A stretch of DNA of 64,000 bases from Lineus longissimus. Taxonomy: Eukaryota; Nemertea; Pilidiophora; Heteronemertea; Lineidae. This document shows positions 1 to 10,528 of this stretch, piece after piece (positions within the stretch are counted from its first letter, which is position 1; every line of letters starts with the position of its first letter). The stretch is from the NCBI RefSeq assembly GCF_910592395.1, contig NC_088317.1, positions 10,418,001 to 10,482,000 on the forward strand. The letters run 5' to 3'. Both the position numbers and the translations under genes were made by a program. Below the pieces are notes generated by a model. The model was given only the letters and a program-made list of their open reading frames with translations. It was not told the origin of the DNA and ran no database searches.

Positions 1-464
1 TCCCGTTTTCCTCAAATTGGTTCTGTCATTCAGCGGTTCAGTGTGTAGAGTACCCGGATGTATATGGCTTCATGCACAGGTCATGACAGATACCAGAAAA
101 GGTTCGATGACAGGTTGAAATAAAATGTCATGCAAAGCATCATACTCAAAAGTACTCAAATCCACTGTTGTGTTATGTGTGTGGTTTACATTACCTGCAT
201 TACTCATTATTTCTCGGCTCCCTGCAATGTATGCCATGTGTTGATAACTTTTGTAAACAATAACACAACAGCTTGTGTTGTATTTGTATTTGTTAATTTG
301 TTTTTTAACCTAACTTAAGTAGGCCTGGGCCTTATAATTGTAATTCCTGATTTGAGTCACCTGATGAAATGAACTTATTCACTCTGTTGTTTTATTTACC
401 AGTTGTAATTTTTGTTGTTTTGTTTACCAGTTATAAATTATGCTGTTTCACTTCTTCACTTTAG

Positions 465-726
465 GTCTGGTTCCATCATGCCGAATAAGAAAAAGGGTTC
501 AAGGTCCAGGTTTACACGTCCCAAGAGCAAGAAAGATGATAGGTTACCGAAGGCGTCAGTGTTAGATCCAGTTAGCGTGTTAGATCCAGTTCTCGAAAAT
601 TTCTGCAACACAGTTATGACTATGAGCACAAGGCTAGAACCGGACGATCGACCTGCTGAAGTTATATTGACAGTGCCGACTTTTTTCGAGGCTATTTCTG
701 TTGCTGATAGTGATAGGACAACTTGA
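465..726 (+). CDS. candidate terminal exon of an unrecognised host gene
   Basis: An open frame follows a pyrimidine-rich tract ending in TTTAG at about 464 and runs to a stop at 724-726. The peptide is basic and lysine/serine rich at first (PNKKKGSRSRFTRPKSKK) and contains a short repeated SVLDPV motif, then an acidic hydrophobic tail. An AATAAA lies 72 bases beyond the stop, as expected for a last exon. No known domain is recognised. Upstream exons, if any, would lie in 1-460, where nothing convincing is seen. It could be a chance ORF; the acceptor plus the polyadenylation signal are the only support. Confidence 0.3.
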
Positions 727-797
727 AATGAAGGACAACATTGAAGGTCCTTGATAGAATGGTTTTACTTCACTTTATGTTTCTGGTATTACCCGGT

Positions 798-803
798 AAT
801 AAA
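798..803 (+). promoter_or_regulatory. AATAAA polyadenylation signal
   Basis: The hexamer AATAAA lies 72 bases after the stop of the candidate exon at 465-726, in a T-rich context. It supports that exon being terminal. Confidence 0.3.
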
Positions 804-1387
804 ATGTTTTTATGTAAATCAAATTGTATTGATTTTTTTACTGGTTCTGGTAATGGTACACCCGTGCTGTCTATCTCCTGCGGTACGGAAAATGTGTTTA
901 TTCCAACCGCTAGATGACCTTTGCTTCAGGTGAAACCAATCCCTATGACACCTGGTCAGCTGTAGCGTAGCTCCAGACTGAAACTATGACCTAAACATGT
1001 ATTTCTATGACATGTCAATGTCCATGAAGAAACTTTTACCACCATTTGGACATTTTGCTATAATGATGGGAGATAAATCCAGTCATCCATACCGGGTCAA
1101 ATCACATTTCACAACAGAGACGTCTACCACAGTGTTACTTTGAGAATCCTCAGTTTTAGGGGGGGGGGGGGTTAACAAGAAAAAGTCAAGAATGAGTTAA
1201 TGCGCTTTCATTTAATACTTATGTACTCAAAGATTGGTTGCTTTACAACATGTCAAGGACGGTTGACATTAACACTTGATCTATATTGACATCACTGATC
1301 TGGTTTGATAACACACACATCATCACAGGATTCATCAGGGCAATGTCTTACTTTCCTTCAGTCCCTTTCTCAACGCTTTTTGACCTT
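804..1387. other. unannotated stretch, poly-G tract
   Basis: No coding signal is seen. The only notable feature is a run of G at about 1160-1170. Confidence 0.5.
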
Positions 1388-1576
1388 TCAACACCTGCTT
1401 GGTTTTTTCCTGAATAGTGTGTTTACCGATCGCGCCAGCGAAAAACCCCTCAAGACCAGATACAACTTCACTACTTTCCTGAATAAATTCAGTTGTTGGT
1501 CATGCTCAGGAAGCAGACTTGAAAGATCGTCTAAATTAACCGGAAAATCTTGAAAGACAACTCCCTCGTCCGCCAT
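1388..1576 (-). CDS. candidate first exon or small ORF starting MADEGV
   Basis: On the minus strand an AAAATGGCGGACG start context, common around animal initiation codons, opens a 62-codon frame rich in leucine, valine and charged residues (DDLSSLLPEHDQ, then VVKLYLVLRGF). No domain is recognised. A longer frame begins at 1690, but the MADE start has the better context. It could be a lone 5' exon whose donor is not clear, or a chance ORF. Confidence 0.2.
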   Translation of the reverse strand: MADEGVVFQDFPVNLDDLSSLLPEHDQQLNLFRKVVKLYLVLRGFSLARSVNTLFRKKPSRC

Positions 1577-1809
1577 TTTTGTTGTTAGTGTCTTCCTCAT
1601 TCGGAACGGTTCGGAGAAACTCGGTGAGCTTTGGCGAAAAAGCGCGCCACCATCGGAAGTTGATAGAACTGACTTACGACGTTTGCGCAAAATTTAAGAA
1701 AAAATTAAAGGGCTTCATCTGGCTCCAGTTAATTGCCCGAGAGAGCCGTGTGATCAAAGTAAAGTTGCCGGTGACCAGACCCTCGTATAGAAAGACTCTG
1801 ATAAAACCT

Positions 1810-2053
1810 AATATTTGGAGTTTATGGGCTATGAAATAAGAAAAACGGCAGTGAATTAAAGCAGCTGAGTTTCAAGAATGTGTTCTTCCCTTCTGGACAC
1901 TTTATGTTGCCTATTTCGCACATAAACCATCGCTTCGCTGAAGTGAAAGTGCGATGTTTTTGTTTTGTTTTTGTCAACATGCATGGCTGTGTGCATATGA
2001 GGCGGAGACTCCAGAGTCTGCAAAGACTCAACTGACAATTCTAGTTCTTATTA
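1810..2053 (+). mobile_element. family-3 Helentron-like repeat, 3' part
   Basis: About 240 bases match the copy at 22314-22839 almost base for base, for example around GTGTTCTTCCCTTCTGGACA, and share the 3' end GGCGGAGACTCCAGAGTCTG followed by CAACTGACAATTCT. The ACTCCAGAGT palindrome near the end is hairpin-forming. The 5' end seen in the other copy (AGTCTCCGCC) is not found here, so this copy looks 5' truncated or diverged. Confidence 0.6.
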
Positions 2054-2767
2054 ATATTGCCGATAAAAGACATGTAGAGAAACCCAGATTCATGCGCTCA
2101 GTTCATCTACGTACGTTAGACCGTAGACGTTTTGACAGAAAACTAGGGTGAGTTTTCTCTGTATTTTCTCTTGATTTGCTAGGTACAATTGGCCATGACA
2201 GATGTTATTTGAAAAGTCATAGTTCTGTCTCGTTAAATTTGCTCAGTCATTGAGTCGAAGTCGAAGATCAAAACACACATTCATACGCCATTTTATACAC
2301 AAAACGGTGTTGCAAAAAAATTCTTCCCAATCATCAGAATGAAATAATCGTAATACTTCACGATTATCTATTACACATAAATATAACAACTACAGGAGAA
2401 TTACTTTGAAATCCAGACAGAACTTTGTTATAAGAATAGCCTCTTTGTATTTATAAACATCATCGACGTAATCAAAACACAATACACAAATAATAGTCCA
2501 CAAATAATACACAAATAATAGCGACGAAGTTGTCTGCTGGAATTGCATTAACTGGGCCTACATTATTTACCATACATCACAGTTACATACCCGATACCAG
2601 TACATGAACAAATGCAATACACTGCAACATATGTGCAGGGAAGTGAAGTATGCATTGCAAGCCATGTGTCCAAACTCTACCAAGGTGAACATTAGTAAAT
2701 AATGGTGAACTTTTTCAAATTTAACTTTATTTTATCTCCCCCTCCCCCCACCAGTTCACTAGTTTTT
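2054..2767. other. AT-rich stretch without a recognised gene
   Basis: No coding or RNA gene is seen. Short imperfect repeats of ACACAAATAATAG occur at about 2485-2522. Confidence 0.5.
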
Positions 2768-2818
2768 AGCTCACCTCTTAGCAGAGGTGAGCTTATCCCA
2801 TACCGTGGCGTCCGTCGT

Positions 2819-2853
<35 letters not shown>

Positions 2854-3360
2854 CGTCGTCCGTTAGCAGGGCACGTTTCGTAACTGTTAGAGCTATTGAG
2901 TTGAAACTTGGTACACATGTACCCTTATGTAATGACACTTTGGAGACCAAGTTTCGGTCCGATTCGTTTTATGGTTTGGCCACTAGGGGGCCAAACGTTA
3001 AAAGTGAAAATATGCAATATCTCCCTTAATAGTAGTCGGGAAATTTTGAAAAAAATATGGTAGGTACTTCTAGCAAAGGTGCATCATATATCCTCCGGGT
3101 TTTTGATTTGACCTCCTTTTCAAGGTCACAGAGGTCAAAGTTTGCTGATTCACTGAACAGTAGCATGTTTCCTATCTATTTTAGCTAGAAGGTTTTAAAC
3201 AAGTGTGGACATGTATCTGGGGATTCTCTATTCCACCCCTAAAATTTCGGCCGTTCGGACATCAAATATGGCCGCCAGGCAGCCATCTTGAAAAATAAAC
3301 ACAGTACTATTACTCCGAAACTAATGATCAGATTGCAACCAAATTTGATCTGGATGTATA
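2768..3360 (+). repeat. family-1 5' terminal module with (GTC)n microsatellite
   Basis: After the terminal hairpin comes GTGGCGTCCGTC, a (GTC)n tract at about 2808-2860, and one or two ~300-bp units with the landmarks GGCACGTTTC, CCACTAGGGGGCC and AGGTCACAGAGGTCA. The same module occurs at 12665, 20633 (minus) and 24150. It joins the helicase-coding region at about 3360. Confidence 0.75.
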
Positions 3361-3363
3361 TCT

Positions 3364-4816
3364 ATGTACTCTCTACTAGATGATTACCCATTGGATGAAT
3401 CCAATGATACTAATGACAATGACAACTCGGCTGATCATAGTGAAATGAATAGATATGATGAAAATGATGAACACGACTTCACTGTTGAAGCTACATATGT
3501 TACTCGAACTGGTGTGAAAATTACTAGAAGGAAAACCCCAAAGGTAATACGATACGTGAATCTCAGCAAAGAAAAGGATTCAGAAGCATACTACAGAGAG
3601 CGTATCTTACTATTCCACCCTTGGTCCAATGAAAATCTCTTAAAAGGAGACCACGATCGAGACCTATGAACAGCAATACAACTTTTTAAAGGCAACTACA
3701 AATATTGACACGAAAAGAAAAGAATATGAAAATTTCAATCAGGAATTGATGGAAGCTATTGCTGAAGCTGAAAATGATGATCCCGTTGAGCAGGATGAAA
3801 TTGAAGGGACTATCCAAACCAATGAATGTTTATTCTTTGATCCAGACCGTTCAAACAATCAGAAACATTACGACATTGCCCAAGACATAGGAATTGCTGT
3901 TAGACCATCAGATCAACAAGTTGAATTGATGAACCACAAACTGCCCGACAATCAATACAAGGAACTTCTCAGATCACTCAACTTGAAGCAAAGAGAAATA
4001 TTTACACATGTAGTGCAGACAATAAAATCAAGTGCCACGAATAATGAGCAAATTTACATGTTCATAACTGGCGGTGCTGGTGTAGGCAAATCACAAGTTG
4101 TGAAAGCACTTTATCAAGTACTGCTACGACGCTTGTGTTCTGATGAGGGGCAAAATCCAGAGGATGTCAGAATCCAAATAGTTGCTCCAAGTGGCTTTGC
4201 TGCATATATTGTCCAAGGTTCCACAATTCACTCTGCCTTTGCAATACCCTTTCAAAAAGATCTAAAATCATACAAACCGCTCACCCAAGAGAAACGGAAT
4301 ACAATGCGAGCTAAGTATCGAAACCTTCAAGTACTATTCATTGATGAAATATCAATGGTTGGCTGTGAGATGCTGCTTTTCATCCACCAGAGATTACAAG
4401 AAATTATGGGTATAAAAAAACCATTTGGCGGTGTGCATATCATCACAATCGGAGATATGTTTCAGCTTAGACCATGTTTCGGCGGCTATGTGTTCGAAGA
4501 CTCTAAATCACCGAATGCCCAACTTGAAGCTGAGTTATGGATCATTTGGAGAGAACACTTCGTTGTTTATGAGCTTGATGAGATAATGAGACAACAAGAC
4601 GACATGGCTTTTGCCAATACCCTTGGTAGACTCAGAACCGGAAACCAAACCCAAGAAGACATAACACTTTTGAAAACCAGGCAGATCAGTTTTAGTGACC
4701 CAACCTTTCCACGAGAAGTGCCTCATATTTTCCTACTCAATAAGCAAGTTAATGAGCATAACCAAAAGATGTTTAATGAGACAACTGAAACAAAAGCTAT
4801 TATACATGCACAAGAC
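3364..4816 (+). pseudogene. Helentron PIF1-type helicase, N-terminal half
   Basis: Two open frames (3364-3669 and 3746-4834) join by a frameshift near 3655. The first carries the acidic linker typical of Helitron proteins just before the helicase (TPKVIRYVNLSKEKD, then YYRERILLFHPW). The second has Walker A GGAGVGKS at about 4069 and Walker B FIDEISM at about 4338, placing it in the PIF1 superfamily 1B. The frame runs into the Harbinger inserted at 4820 and resumes at about 10529. The helicase would unwind DNA during rolling-circle transposition. The frameshift, missing Rep domain and insertion make this copy non-functional. Confidence 0.8.
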
Positions 4817-5013
4817 ATTGGGCCGAATAAATAAAACCTAGCATTTGCTATTTCTAGCCATTTTCTTGAAAAGTCATTAATAAAAACGAGCATTTGCCTG
4901 GAAGATGAAGCAAGTTCTCAACTAGACGAAGCAAATGCTTGTACGCCGAGCAAGAACTTGGAACTTCAAGAACATGCTTGAATGTGTATTAATAACAACT
5001 ATCTTTTTCTTGC

Positions 5014-6135
5014 ATGACAGAGCATTTGCTCACTATTTATGCAAGCTACTCTGGAGGTGCTTGTGCATTTGCTTCGACAGGTTTGCAGCAACACTGCACG
5101 GATATGTTTATGCGAATTCGACAACAGAAAGTTTACAAAAATCGCATAGATCGAGATGAGATCTCACCAGCGACTTATCGCAAGTTATTTCGTTTCGAGA
5201 AAGAAAACGTGGAATGGCTTGCAGCGACATTTCTGCCCGATACAGTCGAGAGCAGAGGCGGGTGTATGACTCCATTGGCACGCATGGAGACTACGTTACA
5301 CTACTTGGCGGATCCTGGTTACCAGACAAGTGTGGCAGAGCTGATGGGCGTTACGCAGCCTACCGTTTCCAACTGCGTTTCCAGCACTATAAACAGTATT
5401 GCTGAGCAACATCCACGATGGATTATTTTCCCATTTTCTGATGCTGATGCCACCCTGGCAAAGGAGCGATGGGCGGATAAGCTCGGCTTTCCATTTACGC
5501 TGGGAGCGATCGACTGCACTCATGTAAGAATTGACAAGCCTGGTGGTCCGTTTGGCGACGAATTCATCAATCGAAAGAACTTTGCCTCCTTTAATGTTCA
5601 GGCGACATGTGACGAAAAGTGGTCCTTTACAAGTGCCGATGTAGGATGGCCTGGATCAGTGCACGACTCGCGTATATTCCAAACATCGGAACTACACGCT
5701 CTGGTTTCAAGGAACGTTCATGGCGTTCTTCTTGGTGATTCTGGTTATGGAATTGCACCCTACATGATGACACCGTTCACTGACCCAAATACTCCAGCTG
5801 AACGATACTTCAACCGCGAACATGCGAAAAATAGAGTGGTAATAGAACAAGCTTTTGGACAGTTAAAAAGACGGTTCCCTACCCTCCGTTATGGCGTCCG
5901 ACTAAAACTAGACAACGTACCCAAATGTATAATTTCTTGTTTTGTTTTGCACAATATTGCAAAAGTGTTGAACGATGCTGATGATTTTGACGATGAAGAG
6001 CAGGAACATGAGGTTGACGACCAGGGTCAAGAAGCACCTGCACCCTTGGCGGCTCGGCAACTGCGACTGCAAGGGAACCAAAAACGCCAAGAGATCACAA
6101 ACTTCCTGTATGACAGACATCACCAGCGTGTATAA
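5014..6135 (+). CDS. HARBI1-like DDE transposase of Harbinger 1
   Basis: The 373-codon single-exon frame matches PIF/Harbinger transposases. The catalytic triad is visible as AIDCTHV (first Asp), LLGDSGYG (second Asp) and IEQAFGQLKRRF (Glu). A helix-turn-helix-like segment (GVTQPTVSN) precedes it, and FVLHNIAK follows the Glu as in the family. The acidic tail (DDFDDEEQEHE) is also typical. The first Met of the frame is listed, but MRIRQQKVYKNRID at 5107 aligns better with the start of the sister copy in Harbinger 2. It would cut and reinsert the element together with the Myb-like partner at 6899-8198. No lesion is seen. Confidence 0.85.
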   Translation: MTEHLLTIYASYSGGACAFASTGLQQHCTDMFMRIRQQKVYKNRIDRDEISPATYRKLFRFEKENVEWLAATFLPDTVESRGGCMTPLARMETTLHYLADPGYQTSVAELMGVTQPTVSNCVSSTINSIAEQHPRWIIFPFSDADATLAKERWADKLGFPFTLGAIDCTHVRIDKPGGPFGDEFINRKNFASFNVQATCDEKWSFTSADVGWPGSVHDSRIFQTSELHALVSRNVHGVLLGDSGYGIAPYMMTPFTDPNTPAERYFNREHAKNRVVIEQAFGQLKRRFPTLRYGVRLKLDNVPKCIISCFVLHNIAKVLNDADDFDDEEQEHEVDDQGQEAPAPLAARQLRLQGNQKRQEITNFLYDRHHQRV

Positions 6136-6170
6136 CTGATCAAAGAGAATGTAAAATCTTGCCATGTTAA

Positions 6171-6404
6171 AGGCGTACCTCTAGGAAAAATAAACAAACC
6201 CCTGTGTTTATATGTTGATCCACAGTTAATAGGCCCTCAAGGGGCAATAGAGTAAATCACATGGTAATTACATGTGGATCCACTTGATTACGCTATTTGA
6301 AGCTTGTTGACGGTATTTCAATAGCGTCAACAAGCGTCAATTAGCATCAAGTGGATCCACACGTAAACAAAGGGGTTTGTTTATTTTTCCTAGAAGTATC
6401 CCCT
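6171..6404. mobile_element. MITE with TTAA target duplication
   Basis: Inverted ends share CTAGGAAAAATAAACAAACC and continue with further similarity to GATCCAC. TTAA flanks both sides (6167-6170 and 6405-6408), the TSD type of piggyBac-like elements. It has no coding capacity and lies just downstream of the Harbinger 1 transposase. Confidence 0.75.
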
Positions 6405-6471
6405 TTAAGGTAGGTCCACACTACGGAAATGTTTGAAAACATTCGTTTTTGAACATTTGTCTGTAGTGTGT

Positions 6472-6776
6472 ACCTGCTGTCTGTGACGCAATAACCTTAT
6501 TTGTGTTTTCGCAACATCACGCTGCCATTAACCATCCTATTTTGTCAAACCACATATCAGGCGGTGCCGTATAGTTTTGGCAATTTTGTGTGAAAATTTT
6601 AACAGGATGGATTGAAAAATACATTTTTTGGTAATGCATCGATCATTCAGCATAGGGAATCCCTGTACATTTTTATGTACAAACCCGGTATATGCTTTGA
6701 CGAAATAGGATGGTTAATGGCAGTCTGAGGTTGCAAAAACCCAACAAAGGTTATTCAGAAACAGATAGTAGCTTTA
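6472..6776. mobile_element. MITE with ~65-bp inverted arms
   Basis: The left arm contains TGCCATTAACCATCCTATTT and the right arm its reverse complement, with AATAACCTT/AAGGTTATT further out. The core between the arms is about 150 bases and unique. It is a hairpin-forming non-autonomous DNA element inside Harbinger 1; its TSD is not clear. Confidence 0.65.
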
Positions 6777-6898
6777 AGTATACTCAAGGAGTGTTCGCGG
6801 CTGTTCTTTATGACATACACAAACAAAATAAATTTGAATAAGACCTGATTTGAATCTATTTTTTCTCTATATTTGCTTTAGTGCTTACATTTGATAAT

Positions 6899-8198
6899 TT
6901 ATGGGGTCAAATTGTCGTTCAACAAAGAAAGGTATGAGACTGGAATCTCGGGATCGTCACCTGTCTGCTTCTGCTCGTTTGGCTGTTCAAAACGTCTTAT
7001 TTTCATCCTCGTAAGCTTCAGTTGCTCCAAAAGCAAGAGTCTCTGTAGCTCAGGTGTTGACAGATTCTTGGTTTCTTCGGTTTCGGAGTGCAACAGCCTT
7101 TTCTTTGGAACCTTCAAAGGAACCGGTGTTGAGCAACGACTTGGTGGAGGTGTCACCACGGTTGAACTACTTGGACTCAATTCAGGAGGAACATAGGAAG
7201 CCTGAAAAATCATTTCAACGATAGTTTAGTTTAATTTGAAACTTGATGTTCCCTTTAGACCAACAAGGCCTTTTCAGAAAGGTGATAAGTTCCTCAATCC
7301 GGGTTGGACTAAATACCTCACTGGACCTCACCTGACCTCACCGTGCCTCAACGTACCTCACCGGGACCTCACCGAGACTTCACCGGTACCGTATTAAAAA
7401 GCATTAAAAAGGTATTAAATTTGGTGCTCCACAAGCTGCAGGAACCCTGATTATGGGACAAATATTCTGAAAACTGTTAAATGATACCGGCTTTTCACTT
7501 TGGATTAATTTTCGGCTTTTCACTGTGGATTAATTTTATTTATGTTTTTATTTCGACCTCCCACTTGCCTTTTTCTTTGAAAAAATATGTAAACCAAGTA
7601 GGCCTAATATAAAAAACGAGATTTTTACCTACTTTTGTCCGGGTATTTTTTTTCATGGGTGGATTTTTTCCTGGGGGGATTTTTTCCTAGGGGGGATTTT
7701 TACTGGAGGGATTTTTACCTACATTCCGGTGGCACTACATACCTTTGATGTTGCAACGGTGGACTGAGGCGACGACGGCATATCAACAGGACAACCTGGG
7801 CATGATCTCTTGACATGGCTCGCTGGAAAGCCAACCGAAATGGACGAGGCCATCTTCGTCACTGTTGGGTTTTCATCTCCATTCAAATTGTCGTAAAGCT
7901 GCTTCTCCCAAGGACAAAGAACGATTTTCCGATTTCCGGTTTCCTTCATATCCGTCTTCTTCTTCACGCTGGTTTTCATGTTCGAGATTTTCTTCAGAAT
8001 TTGCTTCTCATCCATAGTCTTTCCACAACTGGTAAAGATAGTTGACTTTGCATCCCGTAGTGCCTGAGCTTTTTTCTCCTTGGTACTTGGTAATTGACTT
8101 TTCTCCAGTAAAACTGGATACTTTTTAATAACGGACACCAGAGTTACATTCAACTGAGAATTAGCTGCATTCTCCTCTGAGTCTGCACACGACGCCAT
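6899..8198 (-). CDS. Myb/MADF-like DNA-binding partner of Harbinger 1 (2 exons)
   Basis: Exon 1 (8198-7743) starts at the ATG for MASCADSEEN, ends at an AAG|GTATGT donor, and is followed in phase by exon 2 (7201-6899) after a TTTTTCAG acceptor; the product is about 252 residues. The N-terminal region (LVSVIKKYPVLLEKSQ, then KEKKAQALRD) resembles the first helices of MADF/Myb-SANT DNA-binding domains. The tail has a Pro/Ser-rich stretch and a leucine-rich helix (LQRLLLLEQLKLTRMKIRR), as seen in partners of Harbinger transposases. In this family such proteins bind the transposon ends and carry the transposase to the nucleus. It is convergent with the transposase. A longer start at 8255 is possible. 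No lesion is seen. Confidence 0.65.
7295..7385. repeat. degenerate ACCTCACCG tandem repeat
   Basis: About nine imperfect copies of a 9-11 base unit close to ACCTCACCG lie in the intron of the Myb-like gene. Confidence 0.6.
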
Positions 8199-8754
8199 GG
8201 TACAGCAATATGGCTTGCACGTTCTTTGGCCAACCACTATGTTTACATGGGACAATAGGGTTTAGATCGGACAAATAGTCTTGCGTAACACATGTGCACC
8301 ACACCTATTGCTTATCTAACAAGCAAAAGATTGAAGCTGAAGCAGATGGTTATTAATACATTTTCAAGCATTTCCTTTGGCTTGATCTTCTTCTAGGCGA
8401 CCTTTTCCTTTTTCTTTTTGCTTGAACTTGTAAGCAAATGCTAGGTTTTATTTATTCGGCCCATTGGCCCGAATACATAAAAACTAGCATTTGCTTTTTC
8501 GAGGCTTTTTCTTGAAACGGTATGCATAAAGTTTAGCTTTTGCTTCATAGAACAAGCAACTTCTTGGGTAGAAAAAGCAAAAGCTTGGTCTAACAAGCAT
8601 GAGCTTGAACTTATAGAAAATGCTTGAATGCATATACATAAGACCGTGCTTGTCCTTACAAACCGAAGCATTTGCTCGCAGTTTGGCGAGCTCGTCCAGA
8701 GGTGCTTGACCTTTTTCTACAGCGTCCGTTTTGTACCTAACTTGCGCTATGTTC

Positions 8755-10015
8755 ATGCCCGTAAGAGAAGTGAAGGTTTATAAGAGTCGGATAGATCGAG
8801 CTGAGATAAATCAAGCGACTTACCGCAAGTTATTTCGATTTGGGAAGGATAATGTTGAATGGCTTGCACAAACTTTTCTACCTTAAACCGTCGAGACTCG
8901 TGGCGGATGTCTGTCTCCAGTGGAACGCATGGAGGCAACTTTGCATTATTTGGCAGATCCTGGATACCAGACTACTGTTGCAGAGGTGATGGGCATAACG
9001 CAGCCAACGGTATCGAGATACGTTGCGAGTACCTTGGATTTCATATCGGAGCAGCACCCAAGGTGGATAACGTTTCCTAGTTCAAATGCAGATTTGGCGC
9101 GGGCAAAGGAACTTTGGGCAGAAAAGCTTGGTTTTCCATTCACACTGGGAGCTATCGATTGCACGCATGTACGCATTGATAAGCCACACGGCCGATTTGG
9201 AGATGACTTCATCAATCGAAAGAACTTTGCGTCATTTAATGTTCAGGCGACATGTGATGAAAAGTGTACCTTCACGAGTGTTGATGTCGGATGGCCAGGG
9301 TCTGTGCACGATTCTCGAATATTCTAAACATCGGAACTGCACGAGAAAGTTGCAAGGAATGTTCAAGGGAGTCTTCTTGGCGATTCAGGATATGGAATAG
9401 CCCCATACATGATGACACCCTACAGTGACCCAAATACTGCAGCTGAGAGACATTTCAACCGAGAACATGTAAGAAATAGTGTGGTCATCGAGCAAGCCTT
9501 TGGACAATTAAAACGACGTTTTCCGATACTGCGTTACGGCATTGGTCTTAAACTGGCAAACGCTCCAAAATGCATAGATAGATAGAATTAGCATTTCTAT
9601 AGCGCCCCATATCACTGTCGCAATGTTCTGTGGCGCTCCCCACCTAGTTTGAATCACACCCCGAAATAGTCTCGAAATAGAAATGTCTTTAGAGAACTTT
9701 TGAATGTGGCCAATGAGGTCTCTTGTCGCAGTGTGGCGTCCAAAGTGTTCCACATTTGGGGAGCAAGAATCTCGAATGCTCTCCCACCAAACGTTTTGAG
9801 TCTATATGTTGGCTGAGTTATAATATCCTGCGACCCTGCATCATTGCTTGTGTTGTATTGCACAGTGTCGCAAAGTCACTTAATGACGCAGATGATTTCG
9901 GTGATGATGAAGAGGAAGAGGCTGAGGATGGTGTAGAACCCGAGGCTGCAGATGCTCCTTTGGCTGTACGCCAAATTCGATTGCAAGGTCAGCAAAGGCG
10001 GCAAGTATGGCAAGC
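8755..10015 (+). pseudogene. HARBI1-like transposase pseudogene of Harbinger 2
   Basis: The reading matches the transposase at 5014-6135 along its length: VYKSRIDRAE at the start, AIDCTHVRIDK, LLGDSGYG, IEQAFGQLKRRF and an acidic end. There are stops at about 8884 (TAA after TFLP) and 9325 (after SRIF), and a LINE fragment splits the frame at about 9574. The catalytic residues are still readable, so decay is moderate. The open piece at 8920-9327 is part of this pseudogene rather than a separate gene. Confidence 0.85.
9574..9835 (-). mobile_element. 5'-truncated non-LTR retrotransposon 3' end (CR1/L2-like)
   Basis: On the minus strand the peptide YRLKTFGGRAFEILAPQMWN followed by TLDATLR and FKSSLKTFLFRDYF is the well-known C-terminal tail of CR1/L2-type reverse transcriptases. 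The element ends on this strand in a TCTATCTATC tail, a simple-repeat 3' end. A short TGCAT duplication flanks it (about 9571 and 9828). It interrupts the transposase pseudogene between APKCI and ACVVLHS. Confidence 0.75.
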
Positions 10016-10067
10016 CAAAGCGGAATTTATTCAAGACTTTAGAATTACCATTCAAGAAGTTATGTTC

Positions 10068-10255
10068 AAGACTATATATATATGTATATATATATATATA
10101 TGTTCAAGACTAAAATATGTTCAACCTTGAATCAAATGTTTTCAACCTTGAATAAAATATGTTCAACCTTGAATAAAATATGTTCAACCTTGAATAAAAT
10201 ATGTCCAACCTTGAACAAAATATATTCAACCTTGAACAAAATATATTCAAGACTC
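10068..10255. repeat. TA microsatellite and ~21-bp tandem repeat
   Basis: A (TA)n tract at about 10072-10102 is followed by about six imperfect copies of a 21-base unit containing TTCAACCTTGAATAAAATAT, up to about 10255. It lies inside Harbinger 2. Confidence 0.8.
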
Positions 10256-10528
10256 ACGTGACCATATTCAAGACGCACGTGACCACAACATTGATGACAG
10301 CATTGATCGCAGCGCTGACCTCTGACAATTGTGTGGCGTAACACTTGTCCCGCGAAGTATAACTAGGTCTTGCTTGGCAGAACTATATAAAGGTATGAGA
10401 ATAAAAAAAAGATTATGTATAGGTTTTTGAGCAATTGCTTAGGCTTGTGCTTCTCCTTAACGAGCATTTGCTTTTTCTTCGTGCTTTGACTAGTAAGCTT
10501 AAGCTAGTTTTTATGTATTCGGCCCAAT

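Larger units (their letters stand above)
4820..8462 (+). mobile_element. PIF/Harbinger transposon 1, apparently complete
   Basis: The terminal inverted repeats (TIRs) start GGGCCGAATAAATAAAACCT at 4820, and the mirror image ends at 8462; they match over about 30 bases up to AGCATTTGCT. The element is flanked by ATT on both sides (4817-4819 and 8463-8465), a 3-bp TSD. It encodes a DDE transposase on + and a Myb/MADF-like protein on -, convergent, both open throughout. Two MITEs sit in the intergenic space. At 3.6 kb with both proteins intact it could be autonomous. Confidence 0.85.
8466..10525 (+). mobile_element. PIF/Harbinger transposon 2, dead copy
   Basis: The ends GGCCCGAATACATA (8466) and TATGTATTCGGCCC (10525) are inverted, match those of Harbinger 1, and share the AGCATTTGCT subterminal motif. 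It touches Harbinger 1 with only ATT between them. Its own TSD is unresolved: ATT lies on the left and AAT on the right. It carries a transposase pseudogene, a LINE fragment and a tandem repeat; no Myb-like gene remains. Confidence 0.75.

Noticed and set aside
2787-3029. ORF with a poly-arginine run
   Set aside because: It is the (GTC)n microsatellite of the Helentron derivative read as codons; no conserved flanking protein.
10132-10344. Minus-strand ORF with repeated VEHILFK
   Set aside because: Translation of the 21-bp tandem repeat in Harbinger 2.
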